The position numbers and the translations under genes are program-made. A DNA stretch of 64,000 nucleotides, taken from contig JBFYTF010000172.1 of the NCBI GenBank assembly GCA_041300865.1, positions 1 through 64,000 on the forward strand, in the 5' to 3' direction. Of the stretch, positions 15,927 to 24,476 are shown piece by piece. The notes beneath the pieces are model-generated. The model did not search any database. It was not told the DNA's origin and saw nothing but the letters and a program-made list of their open reading frames with translations. Source of the DNA: JAAYZQ01 sp041300865. Lineage in GTDB: Bacteria > Chloroflexota > Anaerolineae > JAAYZQ01. Numbering within the stretch: position 1 is the stretch's first letter; the number at the start of each line of letters is the position of its first letter.

Positions 15927-17069
15927 GTGACGAGCCAGTCGATGCGCTTGATGATCCCGGGGCCCGTGGACGCGGAGGACGACGTCCTGGCGGCCATGGC
16001 CGAGCCCACCCGCCCGCACTATGGCAAAGAGTGGCTGGAGGTGTATCACGAGGTGATCGCCGGCCTCAAGGAGATCTTTCAGACCAGGAGCGATCTCCTT
16101 CTGATGCCCGGGCCGGGGACAGCGGGGCTGGAATCTGCCCTGGGCAGTATGATGCGCACCGGCGAGAAGGTATTGGTACCCCGCAATGGCTTCTTTGGGC
16201 ATCGCCTGGGAACCGTGGCCGAGGGCTACGGCCTGGAGGTGCTGCGGGTCGACGCGCCGCAAGGCCAGCCCCTCGATCCCGAGGCCATCCGCGAGGTGTT
16301 GCGGCAGGAACCCGACATCCAGGCCCTGGCAGTGGTGCACCTCGAGACCTCCACCGGGGTCCTCAACCCCCTGCCTGAGATCGTCAGCGTGGCCCGGGAA
16401 CTGGAAGTGCCCATTATCGTCGATGCTGTTTCGTCCATGGGCGGCGTGCCACTGCCGGTGGACGAGCTGGGGATCGACGTGTGCGTCACTGTGGCCAACA
16501 AGTGTCTCGCCTGCCCGCCCGGCGTGGCGCCCATCTCTGTAGGCGCAGGTGCCTGGCGGCAGATCGAGGCCAAGCCTGACCGCGCTCACGGCTGGTACCT
16601 TAACTTGGGTACCTGGAAGCACTATATCTCCCACTGGGGGCAATGGCACCCCTACCCCACGACCATGCCGACCAACGTCGTGGTTGCCCTGCGCGCCAGC
16701 CTGCGGCGCATCCTCGATGGCGGACTGGAGGCCCATTACGAGCGCCACCGCAGCGCGGCGCGCCGCGTCCGCTCGGTGCTCGGTCGACTGGGCTTTGAGG
16801 CGCTCACACCGGAAGCCTACACTTCGCCGCTCATCACTGCCCTCTACGGCTTGCCCGGCATGGACGTCGAACATCTGCGCCGCTACCTGATGGAAGAGTG
16901 GCAGGTGATGATCGCCGGTGGGCTGGAGGACCTCAGCGGCAAGATCTTGCGCGTTGGTCATATCGGCAAGGCCGCCTCCTCTGACTATGTCGAGCACTTA
17001 TTGGACGGAGTGGAGGCCTACCTGCGACTGCAGGGCCACACCGTGCCGGCGCGCGATCCCCTGCCCTGA
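15927..17069 (+). CDS. Class V aminotransferase, serine/alanine-glyoxylate aminotransferase type
   Basis: A GTG start at 15927 is chosen because AGGAGGAG lies six bases upstream; longer frames enter the topoisomerase gene. The 380-residue protein begins RLMIPGPVDAEDDV, the usual opening of this family, and has the PLP Lys at about residue 192 (VTVANKCLACPPG) and the substrate-binding VDAVSSMGG. It probably transfers the amino group of serine (or alanine) to glyoxylate. The two following genes act on hydroxypyruvate and glycerate, which favours serine-glyoxylate aminotransferase. Ureidoglycine-glyoxylate aminotransferase is an alternative. Confidence 0.88.
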   Translation: MTSQSMRLMIPGPVDAEDDVLAAMAEPTRPHYGKEWLEVYHEVIAGLKEIFQTRSDLLLMPGPGTAGLESALGSMMRTGEKVLVPRNGFFGHRLGTVAEGYGLEVLRVDAPQGQPLDPEAIREVLRQEPDIQALAVVHLETSTGVLNPLPEIVSVARELEVPIIVDAVSSMGGVPLPVDELGIDVCVTVANKCLACPPGVAPISVGAGAWRQIEAKPDRAHGWYLNLGTWKHYISHWGQWHPYPTTMPTNVVVALRASLRRILDGGLEAHYERHRSAARRVRSVLGRLGFEALTPEAYTSPLITALYGLPGMDVEHLRRYLMEEWQVMIAGGLEDLSGKILRVGHIGKAASSDYVEHLLDGVEAYLRLQGHTVPARDPLP

Positions 17070-17098
17070 GCCGGCTGGTCACCCTAGCAGACAGGCCT

Positions 17099-18451
17099 AT
17101 GGATAGCCTGACGATCAGGAGCTCGCCACACGCCGCGGCCATCGTGGCAGTGGTGCACGCCGCCCTTGCTGCCGTGGAGCCGGGAGCAGCGGTGCACCGG
17201 CACGTGGAACGCCAAGGCAGCCGCCTGGTCATCGCCGGGCAGAGCTACGATCTGGACGCCGTGGATCGCATCTGGGTGGTAGGCGGTGGCAAGGCTGCCC
17301 CGGCCATGGCTGGCGCCCTGGCCTCCCTCCTCGGCGATCGGTTGGCCGGCGGGCTGGTCGTCACCCGCCACGGCCACGCCGATCCCGGCATCAAGACCGG
17401 CCCGATCGAGGTCGCCGAGGCGGGCCATCCCCTGCCCGACGCCGCGGGTGTGGCTGCCACGCGGCGCATGGCCGATCTGCTACAGCAGGCCACCGGCCGG
17501 GACCTGGTGCTGGCCCTCCTCTCGGGCGGCGCCTCGGCGCTGTTGACCCTCCCCGCCGGGGCCCTCGCCCTTGACGACCTCGTCCGCACCACGGAGTTGC
17601 TGCTGCACTCTGGGGCGACGATCTCCGAGCTGAACTCTGTGCGCAAGCACCTGTCGCAGATCAAGGGCGGCGGGCTGGCCCGCCTGGCCAGCCCGGCCCG
17701 TGTCGCGGCGCTGGTTCTGTCGGACGTGGTGGGCGATCCCCTGGAGGTCATTGCCTCTGGTCCGGCCAGCCCGGATGCGACAACCTTTGCCGACGCCTGG
17801 GCGGTGGTCGAGCGCTACGGCCTGGCAGAGCGTTTGCCTGGCGCGGTGGCCGCCCGCTTGCGCGCCGGGTTGGAGGGCAGCGTCGACGAGACGCTCAAAC
17901 CCGGGGATGCTTTGTTTCAGCAGGTGCAGACCGTGATCGTCGGCAGCAATCGCCTCGCCGCCGAGGCCGCCGTGGAGTCTGCCAGGCAGCTGGGCTTCCA
18001 CGCGCTGCTCCTGTCGACCTTTGTCGAGGGCGAGGCTCGCGAGGTGGGCCGCGTCGCTGCGGCCCTGGCGAGGGAAGTGGCTGTCCACGGCCGCCCCGTG
18101 CCCCGGCCTGCCTGCTTGGTGTGGGGCGGGGAGACGACCGTCACCGTGCGTGGTCGGGGCATGGGGGGCCGCAACCAGGAGCTGGCGCTGGCCGCGGCCC
18201 TGGCCTTGGAAGACATACCCGGTGTGCTGCTGGTGGCCCTGGGCACCGACGGCAGCGACGGACCCACCGACGCGGCGGGCGCCGTCGCCGGCGGCCAGAC
18301 GGTAGCCCGGGCCCGCGCCCTGGGCCTCCGTCCGCGGGCGTACCTGGCGAACAATGACGCTTATCCCTTCTTCGATGCTCTGGGCGACCTGCTGCGCACG
18401 GGTCCGACGGGCACCAACGTTAACGACCTGTTGTTCATCTGGGTTTCTTGA
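17099..18451 (+). CDS. Glycerate 2-kinase (MOFRL family)
   Basis: This 450-residue protein belongs to the GckA/TtuD MOFRL family: VGGGKAAPAMAGALASLLG near the N-terminus, LALLSGGASALLTLPAG, EVIASGPASPD, and the C-terminal MOFRL domain with RGMGGRNQELALAAALAL and GTDGSDGPTDAAGAV. It phosphorylates D-glycerate to 2-phosphoglycerate with ATP. It lies 29 bases after the aminotransferase and 27 before the hydroxypyruvate reductase. The Shine-Dalgarno site of the chosen ATG is weak. Confidence 0.9.
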   Translation: MDSLTIRSSPHAAAIVAVVHAALAAVEPGAAVHRHVERQGSRLVIAGQSYDLDAVDRIWVVGGGKAAPAMAGALASLLGDRLAGGLVVTRHGHADPGIKTGPIEVAEAGHPLPDAAGVAATRRMADLLQQATGRDLVLALLSGGASALLTLPAGALALDDLVRTTELLLHSGATISELNSVRKHLSQIKGGGLARLASPARVAALVLSDVVGDPLEVIASGPASPDATTFADAWAVVERYGLAERLPGAVAARLRAGLEGSVDETLKPGDALFQQVQTVIVGSNRLAAEAAVESARQLGFHALLLSTFVEGEAREVGRVAAALAREVAVHGRPVPRPACLVWGGETTVTVRGRGMGGRNQELALAAALALEDIPGVLLVALGTDGSDGPTDAAGAVAGGQTVARARALGLRPRAYLANNDAYPFFDALGDLLRTGPTGTNVNDLLFIWVS

Positions 18452-18478
18452 GGGAGCCAAACCCGCTCGAGGTGGAGC

Positions 18479-19468
18479 ATGAGCAAGCCGAAAGTTTTTG
18501 TCACGCGCACTTTGCCCGAGGGAGGGCTCGACCTGATCCGCCAGACGTGCGATGCCGACGTGTGGCCCGAAGAGCTGCCGCCGTCCCGGGAGGTGCTTCT
18601 GGACAGGGTGCGCGGCGTGGAGGGCATCGTCTCGCTGCTGACCGACAGAGTGGATGCCGAGGTGATGGACGCCGCGGGCCCGGGATTAAAGGTCATCAGC
18701 AACTATGCCGTGGGCTATGACAATGTGGACGTGCCGGCGGCCACCGCACGGGGCATTCCCCTGGGCAACACCCCCGGCGTGCTGACCGAGACCACCGCCG
18801 ACATGGCCTTTGCCCTGCTCATGGCGGGTGCCCGGCGCATCGTCGAAGGCGCCGACTATGTGCGCGCCGGCAAGTGGCGCACGTGGGGCCCCACGCTCTT
18901 CCTGGGGCACGATGTGCACGGGGCTACCCTCGGCATCGTCGGCATGGGGCGCATTGGCCAGGCGATGACCCGTCGGGCCATGGGCTTTGACATGCGGGTG
19001 GTCTACTTTGACCCTTACTGCGACGAAGGCAAGGCGCCCTTTGTGGGCGTTGCTTTGCGGTGTGCGCTGGACGAGCTGCTGGCCGAGTCCGACTTTGTCA
19101 GCCTGCACGTACCCCTGTCCGCCGAGACCCGCCACCTCATCGATGCCCGGGCCCTGAGCAAGATGAAACGGACTGCCGTCTTGATCAATACCTCACGCGG
19201 TCCCGTGGTCCACACCGGCGATCTGTACGAGGCGCTGGCGGCCGGGCAGATCGCCTATGCCGCCCTGGACGTCACCGACCCGGAGCCGCTGCCCCCAGGG
19301 CACAAGCTCCTGGCCTTGCCCAACTGCCTGGTGGTACCGCACATGGCCAGCGCCAGCTGGGCCACGCGCACGCGAATGGCCGTCATGGCTGCCGAGAATC
19401 TGTTGGCGGGCCTGCGCGGTGGGCGACTGCCCAACTGCGTGAACCCCGAGGTGTACGAGCGCGACTGA
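18479..19468 (+). CDS. D-glycerate dehydrogenase / glyoxylate-hydroxypyruvate reductase
   Basis: A 329-residue D-isomer-specific 2-hydroxyacid dehydrogenase. It has the NAD(P)-binding GIVGMGRIGQA, the substrate-binding Arg in NTSRGPVVH, the DPEPLPPGHKLL segment and the catalytic His in VVPHMASAS. It reduces hydroxypyruvate to D-glycerate or glyoxylate to glycolate. As the third gene of the operon it connects the aminotransferase product (hydroxypyruvate) to the kinase substrate (glycerate). GAGGTGGAGC precedes the ATG. Confidence 0.92.
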   Translation: MSKPKVFVTRTLPEGGLDLIRQTCDADVWPEELPPSREVLLDRVRGVEGIVSLLTDRVDAEVMDAAGPGLKVISNYAVGYDNVDVPAATARGIPLGNTPGVLTETTADMAFALLMAGARRIVEGADYVRAGKWRTWGPTLFLGHDVHGATLGIVGMGRIGQAMTRRAMGFDMRVVYFDPYCDEGKAPFVGVALRCALDELLAESDFVSLHVPLSAETRHLIDARALSKMKRTAVLINTSRGPVVHTGDLYEALAAGQIAYAALDVTDPEPLPPGHKLLALPNCLVVPHMASASWATRTRMAVMAAENLLAGLRGGRLPNCVNPEVYERD

Positions 19469-19636
19469 GGGCCAGTCTCAACTCAACGGCCGTAGAGCAA
19501 CGGCTCGCCCCGCTGCTCGACGTGGCAAGCGTCCACAACAGGCGCTCTCTCTGCGCTTAGCCAGGGCGGAACTGTGGATGTGCACCGACTGTTGTCGTGC
19601 GGCGCGAGAAGGCACCTCTGGTTTCCGATCCCAGGT

Positions 19637-20482
19637 CTACAGCGACGGTGAGGACAGCGGCCAGCGCAGCCTTTCCATGAGGGTGCGATAAAAGTATGTC
19701 TTGTCCTGGAGCCGCACAAAGCGCCCCAGGTTGTGACTGGCCTGCACCGTGACGACGTCGCCGTCCCGCAGCTCGTACTCGAACTGGCCGTCGACGGTCA
19801 GGATGGCCTGGTGATCGGTCTGGACCAGGATCTTGACCATGGCTCCCTGCGACAGGACGATGGCGCGGTCCATGCTCAGGTGGGGCGCAATGGGCTGCAG
19901 CAGGATGTTCTTGAGCTGGGGGGGTAAGACCGGACCGCCGGCGGCAAAGGAGTAGGCAGTTGAGCCGGTGGGCGTAGAGACGATGAGGCCGTCGGCGGCG
20001 TATGTCGTCAAGAAGCTGCCGTCGATGTGGGTTTCCAGGCGGACAATGCGCGCCAGGCTGCCCCGGCTGATGACCACGTCGTTGAGTGCCTCGTAACCGC
20101 TGGATTCCTGTCCGCGGTGATGCTCGGCATAGAGCATCATGCGCTCTTCAATCCAGTACTCACCGGTCAATAACCGCGGCAGCGCGGCTGCCCACTGCTC
20201 GGGCTCGAGCTCGGCCATGAAGCCCAGGCGGCCCATCTTGATGCCCAACACAGGCACGCCGTGGCTGCCGGCCATACGCGCGGCGCGTAGGATGGAGCCG
20301 TCACCGCCGAGGGTGACCAGCACATCGAGACCGTCGATCTCGGCCATAACCGTTTCTTCGTCCCACGTCGAGCCAAGCCAGGCATCAATGCCATGCTGCG
20401 CACCGACCTGGGCCATGGCCACGGCGGTAGGTTGGGTGGCCGGCAGCTTGGGATGGTGCAAAAGGCCGATTCGTCTGATCAT
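19637..20482 (-). CDS. nadK: NAD kinase
   Basis: The 281-residue protein has the signature LVTLGGDGSILRAARM and LGIKMGRLGFMAEL, followed by DGLIVSTPTGSTAYSFAAGG, which form the ATP/NAD site. It makes NADP from NAD and ATP. It is a single gene on the minus strand behind its own promoter; the 168 bases between it and the reductase gene show nothing recognisable. Confidence 0.95.
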   Translation of the reverse strand: MIRRIGLLHHPKLPATQPTAVAMAQVGAQHGIDAWLGSTWDEETVMAEIDGLDVLVTLGGDGSILRAARMAGSHGVPVLGIKMGRLGFMAELEPEQWAAALPRLLTGEYWIEERMMLYAEHHRGQESSGYEALNDVVISRGSLARIVRLETHIDGSFLTTYAADGLIVSTPTGSTAYSFAAGGPVLPPQLKNILLQPIAPHLSMDRAIVLSQGAMVKILVQTDHQAILTVDGQFEYELRDGDVVTVQASHNLGRFVRLQDKTYFYRTLMERLRWPLSSPSL

Positions 20483-20522
20483 CTCTGTCTCGTGTGTCTA
20501 CCGGATTCAGCGCACGTGAGCG

Positions 20523-20551
20523 ATTATAGCCTACTTCCCCCCGGCTGTCCA
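20523..20551 (-). promoter_or_regulatory. Promoter of nadK
   Basis: Minus-strand TGGACA (20546-20551) and TATAAT (20523-20528), spacer 17, about 40 bases upstream of the nadK start. Confidence 0.7.
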
Positions 20552-20593
20552 GAAACGTGCCAGGGGGAGCAGCCAGTCTAACTGCGCGGCGAT

Positions 20594-20622
20594 TTGCCGC
20601 GCACCCAGATCTATGGTATTAT
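20594..20622 (+). promoter_or_regulatory. Promoter of the PMT-family glycosyltransferase
   Basis: TTGCCG (20594-20599) and TATTAT (20617-20622), spacer 17, shortly upstream of the candidate start codons at 20644 and 20662. Confidence 0.6.
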
Positions 20623-20643
20623 AGCGCTAGCTTATCGCTGTTG

Positions 20644-23550
20644 ATGGAGAGCCACGAGCCGATGTGCGCGACGGATAGGGCAGCAATCCTGGACAACGCT
20701 CGGGGAAATAGCACAAGCATTTCTCGCCTCTTACCCATCGGGCTCCTGGCGCTCGTCACGCTAGTGGCCCTGGGACTGCGCGCCTACAACCTCAACGGGC
20801 AGAGCTTTTGGTACGACGAGGGCTTTTCCGTCTTCCTGGCGGCCATGGAGCCGGCCAAGATCCTGAGCCGCACCGCGGCCGACATTCAGCCCCCCCTGTA
20901 CTACCTCCTGCTGTACGGCTGGATCCAGCTCTTTGGCGACGGTGAGGCGGCAGTCCGCGGCCTGTCGGTGCTGTGGGGTCTGCTGTCGGTGCCGCTAATC
21001 TATGTCCTGGCGCTGGAGCTCTTTCACAGCCGCTTGGCGGGCCTGCTGGCCGCCCTTCTCCTGGCCGTCTCGCCTCTCCACCTGTGGTACGGCCAGGAAG
21101 CGCGCATGTACACGCTCCTCACCTTCCTCTGCCTGTTGTCCAACATCCTGCTGTTGCTGGCCATGCGGGCAAAGCGCTGGGCACCGGCCGCCGGACTGTG
21201 GCTCGCCTATACCCTGGTCAACGTCGCGGCGGTTTATACCCACTACTTTGCCTTTTTTGTCCTCGCCTTCCAGGCTGCCTACCTGCTCCTCGTCGTCTGG
21301 AGCGAGGGCTTTCGCCCGTGGCAGATGCTTCTGGCCTGGCTGGCCTCCGCGCTGGCAACGCTTCTCGTCTACCTCCCATGGCTGCCCCATCTCGTCACGC
21401 GCTACGGGGCCGACGCCAGCTACCTACCCGGCCAGCTCAAGCTCGGCGAGGTGCTCGTCGACATTGGCGTCGCCTTTGCCGGGGGCGAGTCGGTCCTGGA
21501 AGGCACGGGGATCTTGATCGCTGCCGCCTATGTCCTGATCCTGGCCGCATGCCTGTGGGCGCTGCTCGGCGCGGCTGCTCGCGCGGGCCGGGAAGCGCCG
21601 CCGCCCTCGGCCTGGCGCCTGCCGCGGGCCTATTACCCGCTCCTCTTCCTCCTGCTCTACCTGATGGTGCCCATTGCCCTCATCCTGGCCGTGTCTTTTG
21701 ACACACCAAAGTTCAACGCGCGCTATGCCATGATCTCGCACCCGGCGCTGCTGCTGCTCCTGGCCGGGGGCCTGGGGACTCTGTGGCAGCGGCGTTCCGG
21801 CTTAATCCAGAACGTGGGCCGCGCGGCCACTGTCGGCTTGGTGCTCATCTTCTTGGTCGTGTCGGCGCTCTACGCCGACGGCAATGCCTATTGGGATCAG
21901 GCCTTTGCCCGGGCCGACTTTCGCGGCGTAGCCGGCTACGTGCAGAGACACGCTGCCGAGGATGAGGCGATCATCCTTAGCTCGGGTCACATGTACCCCG
22001 TGTGGGACTACTATGCCCAGGGCACCGAACGCCACCTTCTGCCCGACACGGCCACCCTGGATACGACTCAGACCCTCGGCTACGACATCGCTACCGATCT
22101 GAACGAGTGGCTGACCGGCCGGAGTGGGGTGTGGTTGGTGCTGTGGCAGAATGACGTCGTGGACCCCAACGGCTACCTGACGTCGATGCTGGGTGAGCGG
22201 GCCGTCGAAGAGCCTGTCGACCGCGAGTTTCCCCAGGTGGAGTTGCGCCACTACCGCCTGCCGCCCGGGACCACCTTCAGCGGGGAACCCCAGATCGACC
22301 ATCCCGCCAGTTTCAATTTTGGCAATCGTCTTCAGCTTCTCGGCTACTCCCAGAACGGCGACCGGGAGGTGACCCTCTACTGGAAGGCGTTGCAGCCGTT
22401 GGACGAAGACTATCGTGTGTCGGTGGTCCTGCGCGACACCCAGGGACAGGCCTGGGGCACCTGGGACGGGCGTCCCGGGGCCTACTACCATCCCACCGAA
22501 CGCTGGCGACCGGGGGAGGTCGTATTCGGGCACTATGACCTGGAGCTTCTGCCCGGAGCGCCTCCTGGCGACTACGGGCTGGAAGTGGGCGTCTATACGG
22601 AGGACAACCTGGCCGGCGTCAACATTCTCGATGCGTCGGGGGGCGCCCAGGGCAAGCGGGCGATGCTAGGCGCTGTGGCCCTGTCGGTGGCAGCGGCCAC
22701 TTCCAACGAGGTGGAGGTGCCCCACCCGAACCCCGTTGAGCTGGGCGATGGGCTGGCCCTGCTGGGCTGGGACCTGGAGCGGACGGAGGTGCAGCCCGGC
22801 GATAGGCTGCCTCTCACCCTGTTCTGGTCGGTGGAGTCGCAGCCTCAGGCCCAGGACAGCGTGTGGGTGCTGGTCACCGATGCCACAGGGCAGGTCCGCG
22901 GGTCCGGGCCCTTCCTGCCCACCAACGCGTGGCATCCAACCAGCATCTGGCTCCCGGGCCAGGCCTGGCGCGGACAGATCACCTTCCGCGTGCCCGTCGA
23001 GTCCCAGCCGGGGCCGGCGCGCCTTTCCGTGCTGCTGATCTCGCCCGATGGCTCGGCAGCCGGTCCGCCCGCCGAGCTGACGACGCTCCAAGTGCTGCCG
23101 ACCAACCGCGTGTTTGTCGCCCCGCAGCCGCAGGCGCGGCGCCAGGCCAATTTTGAAGACCGCATCGCCCTCGTCGGTGCCGACCTGGCGCCGTCTCCGG
23201 TATCGCCCGGTGGTGCGGTCCGGGTGACGCTCTACTGGCAGGCCCTGGCCGAGATGGACATCCCATACACGGTCTTTGTGCACCTCTTGGGCGCGGACGG
23301 CCAAGTGGCGGCCGGCCACGACGGAGAGCCCGCCCTCGGCGTGCGGCCGACGACCGGTTGGGTGCCCGGCGAATACGTCGTCGATGTGCACGACGTGTCC
23401 ATTCCGGCTGACCTACCGCCAGGGGACTATATCATCGAAGTGGGCGTGTACGATGCTGGTGTGCCCGGCATGCCTCGCCTCGCGGTCCTTGGCGAGGAGG
23501 GCCAGGCGCAGGTCGACCGGGTTATATTCGGCCCCGTGCAGGTCCGCTGA
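20644..23550 (+). CDS. PMT/ArnT-type membrane glycosyltransferase with three C-terminal beta-sandwich modules
   Basis: The N-terminal half (to about residue 420) has roughly a dozen membrane helices and the PMT-type first loop with GQSFWYDEGFSVFLAAM, where the acidic pair is catalytic in GT39/GT83 enzymes; these use polyprenyl-phosphate sugars on the outer face of the membrane. After it come three related extracytoplasmic modules of about 120-130 residues, each with an LLGYS/LLGWD/LVGAD strand, a VTLYW/LTLFW strand and a PPGDY or equivalent turn. The modules may bind glycan. The first ATG (20644) is given; the ATG at 20662 has better placed GGAG. The acceptor is unknown. Confidence 0.85.
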   Translation: MESHEPMCATDRAAILDNARGNSTSISRLLPIGLLALVTLVALGLRAYNLNGQSFWYDEGFSVFLAAMEPAKILSRTAADIQPPLYYLLLYGWIQLFGDGEAAVRGLSVLWGLLSVPLIYVLALELFHSRLAGLLAALLLAVSPLHLWYGQEARMYTLLTFLCLLSNILLLLAMRAKRWAPAAGLWLAYTLVNVAAVYTHYFAFFVLAFQAAYLLLVVWSEGFRPWQMLLAWLASALATLLVYLPWLPHLVTRYGADASYLPGQLKLGEVLVDIGVAFAGGESVLEGTGILIAAAYVLILAACLWALLGAAARAGREAPPPSAWRLPRAYYPLLFLLLYLMVPIALILAVSFDTPKFNARYAMISHPALLLLLAGGLGTLWQRRSGLIQNVGRAATVGLVLIFLVVSALYADGNAYWDQAFARADFRGVAGYVQRHAAEDEAIILSSGHMYPVWDYYAQGTERHLLPDTATLDTTQTLGYDIATDLNEWLTGRSGVWLVLWQNDVVDPNGYLTSMLGERAVEEPVDREFPQVELRHYRLPPGTTFSGEPQIDHPASFNFGNRLQLLGYSQNGDREVTLYWKALQPLDEDYRVSVVLRDTQGQAWGTWDGRPGAYYHPTERWRPGEVVFGHYDLELLPGAPPGDYGLEVGVYTEDNLAGVNILDASGGAQGKRAMLGAVALSVAAATSNEVEVPHPNPVELGDGLALLGWDLERTEVQPGDRLPLTLFWSVESQPQAQDSVWVLVTDATGQVRGSGPFLPTNAWHPTSIWLPGQAWRGQITFRVPVESQPGPARLSVLLISPDGSAAGPPAELTTLQVLPTNRVFVAPQPQARRQANFEDRIALVGADLAPSPVSPGGAVRVTLYWQALAEMDIPYTVFVHLLGADGQVAAGHDGEPALGVRPTTGWVPGEYVVDVHDVSIPADLPPGDYIIEVGVYDAGVPGMPRLAVLGEEGQAQVDRVIFGPVQVR

Positions 23551-23682
23551 CGACCGATCACGACTCCATTTGTAGTGCGTGCTTAAGCGCGTTTCCCTGC
23601 CGAACGCGAACCAGTCCTCATTTGAATTGCGCGCTATAGAGGATTTCCACGCTGCGACGACTCGCTTTGGCCGTCCGCAGTT

Positions 23683-23711
23683 TTTACACCTGGCGCCAAC
23701 GTGTGTATAAT
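23683..23711 (+). promoter_or_regulatory. Promoter of the FmdB-type gene
   Basis: TTTACA (23683-23688) and TATAAT (23706-23711), spacer 17, 35 bases before the start codon. The 196-base gap after the glycosyltransferase holds nothing else recognised. Confidence 0.75.
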
Positions 23712-23746
23712 AGGGCCGCGCCTGAAGGCAGCAGCGGGAGGAAGCT

Positions 23747-24052
23747 ATGCCGATCTACCTGTACGAATGTGATTCGTGCGGCCTTCGGTTCGAAAAAATG
23801 CAGCGCATGACCGAGGAGCCGCTGAAAGAGTGCCCGGAATGTGATGGCTCCGTACGCCGCATCATTCAGCCTGTAGGCATCATTTTCAAGGGTTCGGGCT
23901 TTTACGTGACTGACAATCGCCAGGGCTCATCGCCAACGCTGGCGCCGCCCAAAGACAAGGACAAAGACAAGGACAAGGAGACGGCCAAGGCACCGGTGGA
24001 GACCAAGACGGCAAGCGAGGGGAGCGCGCCAGAGACCAAGGCGAGCGACTGA
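23747..24052 (+). CDS. FmdB/CxxC zinc-ribbon protein with acidic-basic low-complexity tail
   Basis: The first 55 residues are a typical FmdB zinc ribbon: MPIYLYECDSCG with Cys8/Cys11 and CPEC with Cys29/Cys32, then RRIIQPVGIIFKGSGFYVTD. The remainder is a Lys/Asp/Glu/Ala-rich tail with KDKDKDKDKE repeats, common in actinobacterial and Chloroflexi members. These proteins are thought to be small regulatory or assembly factors; the role here is unknown. It is a single gene with its own promoter and terminator. Confidence 0.85.
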   Translation: MPIYLYECDSCGLRFEKMQRMTEEPLKECPECDGSVRRIIQPVGIIFKGSGFYVTDNRQGSSPTLAPPKDKDKDKDKETAKAPVETKTASEGSAPETKASD

Positions 24053-24065
24053 CGAGCGTTCGTGC

Positions 24066-24102
24066 AAAGGCGGGCCACTCGAGCCTCGGGTGGCCCGCCT
24101 TT
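24066..24102. terminator. Strong hairpin, probably bidirectional terminator
   Basis: AAAGGCGGGCCAC (24066-24078) pairs perfectly with GTGGCCCGCCTTT (24090-24102) across an 11-base loop; the A/T ends supply a short U-run in either direction. It separates the FmdB gene from the converging minus-strand gene ending at 24135. Confidence 0.8.
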
Positions 24103-24134
24103 GCGTTTCCATACCCGGCGTGCGGGCCGGTGGC

Positions 24135-24437
24135 CTACACCTGGAATCGCCCGGAAGCAGGGATCACCTTGTAGTTAAAGTTGGCAACGTACTCCAGGAG
24201 GCGACCTTTGAGATCCTCCCACTCGGCGCTCTCGAGGATCTCGCGCATCTCCTCCACGCTGTCCGTGACGCCGGCAGTCAAGATCTGCGGCCCTTGGCCG
24301 TAGAGTGTGTACCACGCCTCCGTGGGCTGCCAGCCCATCTTCATCAGCGTCGGGGCAAAGGTCTGCATGGCGAACTCGAAGTACGTCTGCTCCTGCCCCG
24401 GACGAATGTCCCAGGTCATCAATAGTTTTACTGGCAC
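24135..24437 (-). CDS. Small dimeric alpha/beta-barrel-like protein
   Basis: About 100 residues: VPVKLLMTWDIRPGQEQTYF then a helix, WQPTEAWYTLYGQGPQILTA, and a C-terminal helix and strand. The beta-alpha-beta pattern and size resemble the ABM/Dabb ferredoxin-like fold; no catalytic residue can be named. The GTG at 24435-24437 follows AAGGA and makes the start like relatives (PVKLLMTW); an ATG at 24458 is also possible. It follows the M16 peptidase gene closely and is probably co-transcribed. Confidence 0.7.
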   Translation of the reverse strand: MPVKLLMTWDIRPGQEQTYFEFAMQTFAPTLMKMGWQPTEAWYTLYGQGPQILTAGVTDSVEEMREILESAEWEDLKGRLLEYVANFNYKVIPASGRFQV

Positions 24438-24476
24438 GGGGTTCTCGATCCTTCCCATTGAGAGTTCGGCCGCGCG

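Noticed and set aside
14483..16009. 508-codon open frame on the minus strand opposite the topoisomerase gene
   Set aside because: High-GC antisense artefact; the plus strand encodes conserved Top1 motifs, and the antisense product has no recognisable domain.
17480..18460. 326-codon minus-strand frame opposite glycerate 2-kinase
   Set aside because: Shadow of a gene with clear MOFRL motifs.
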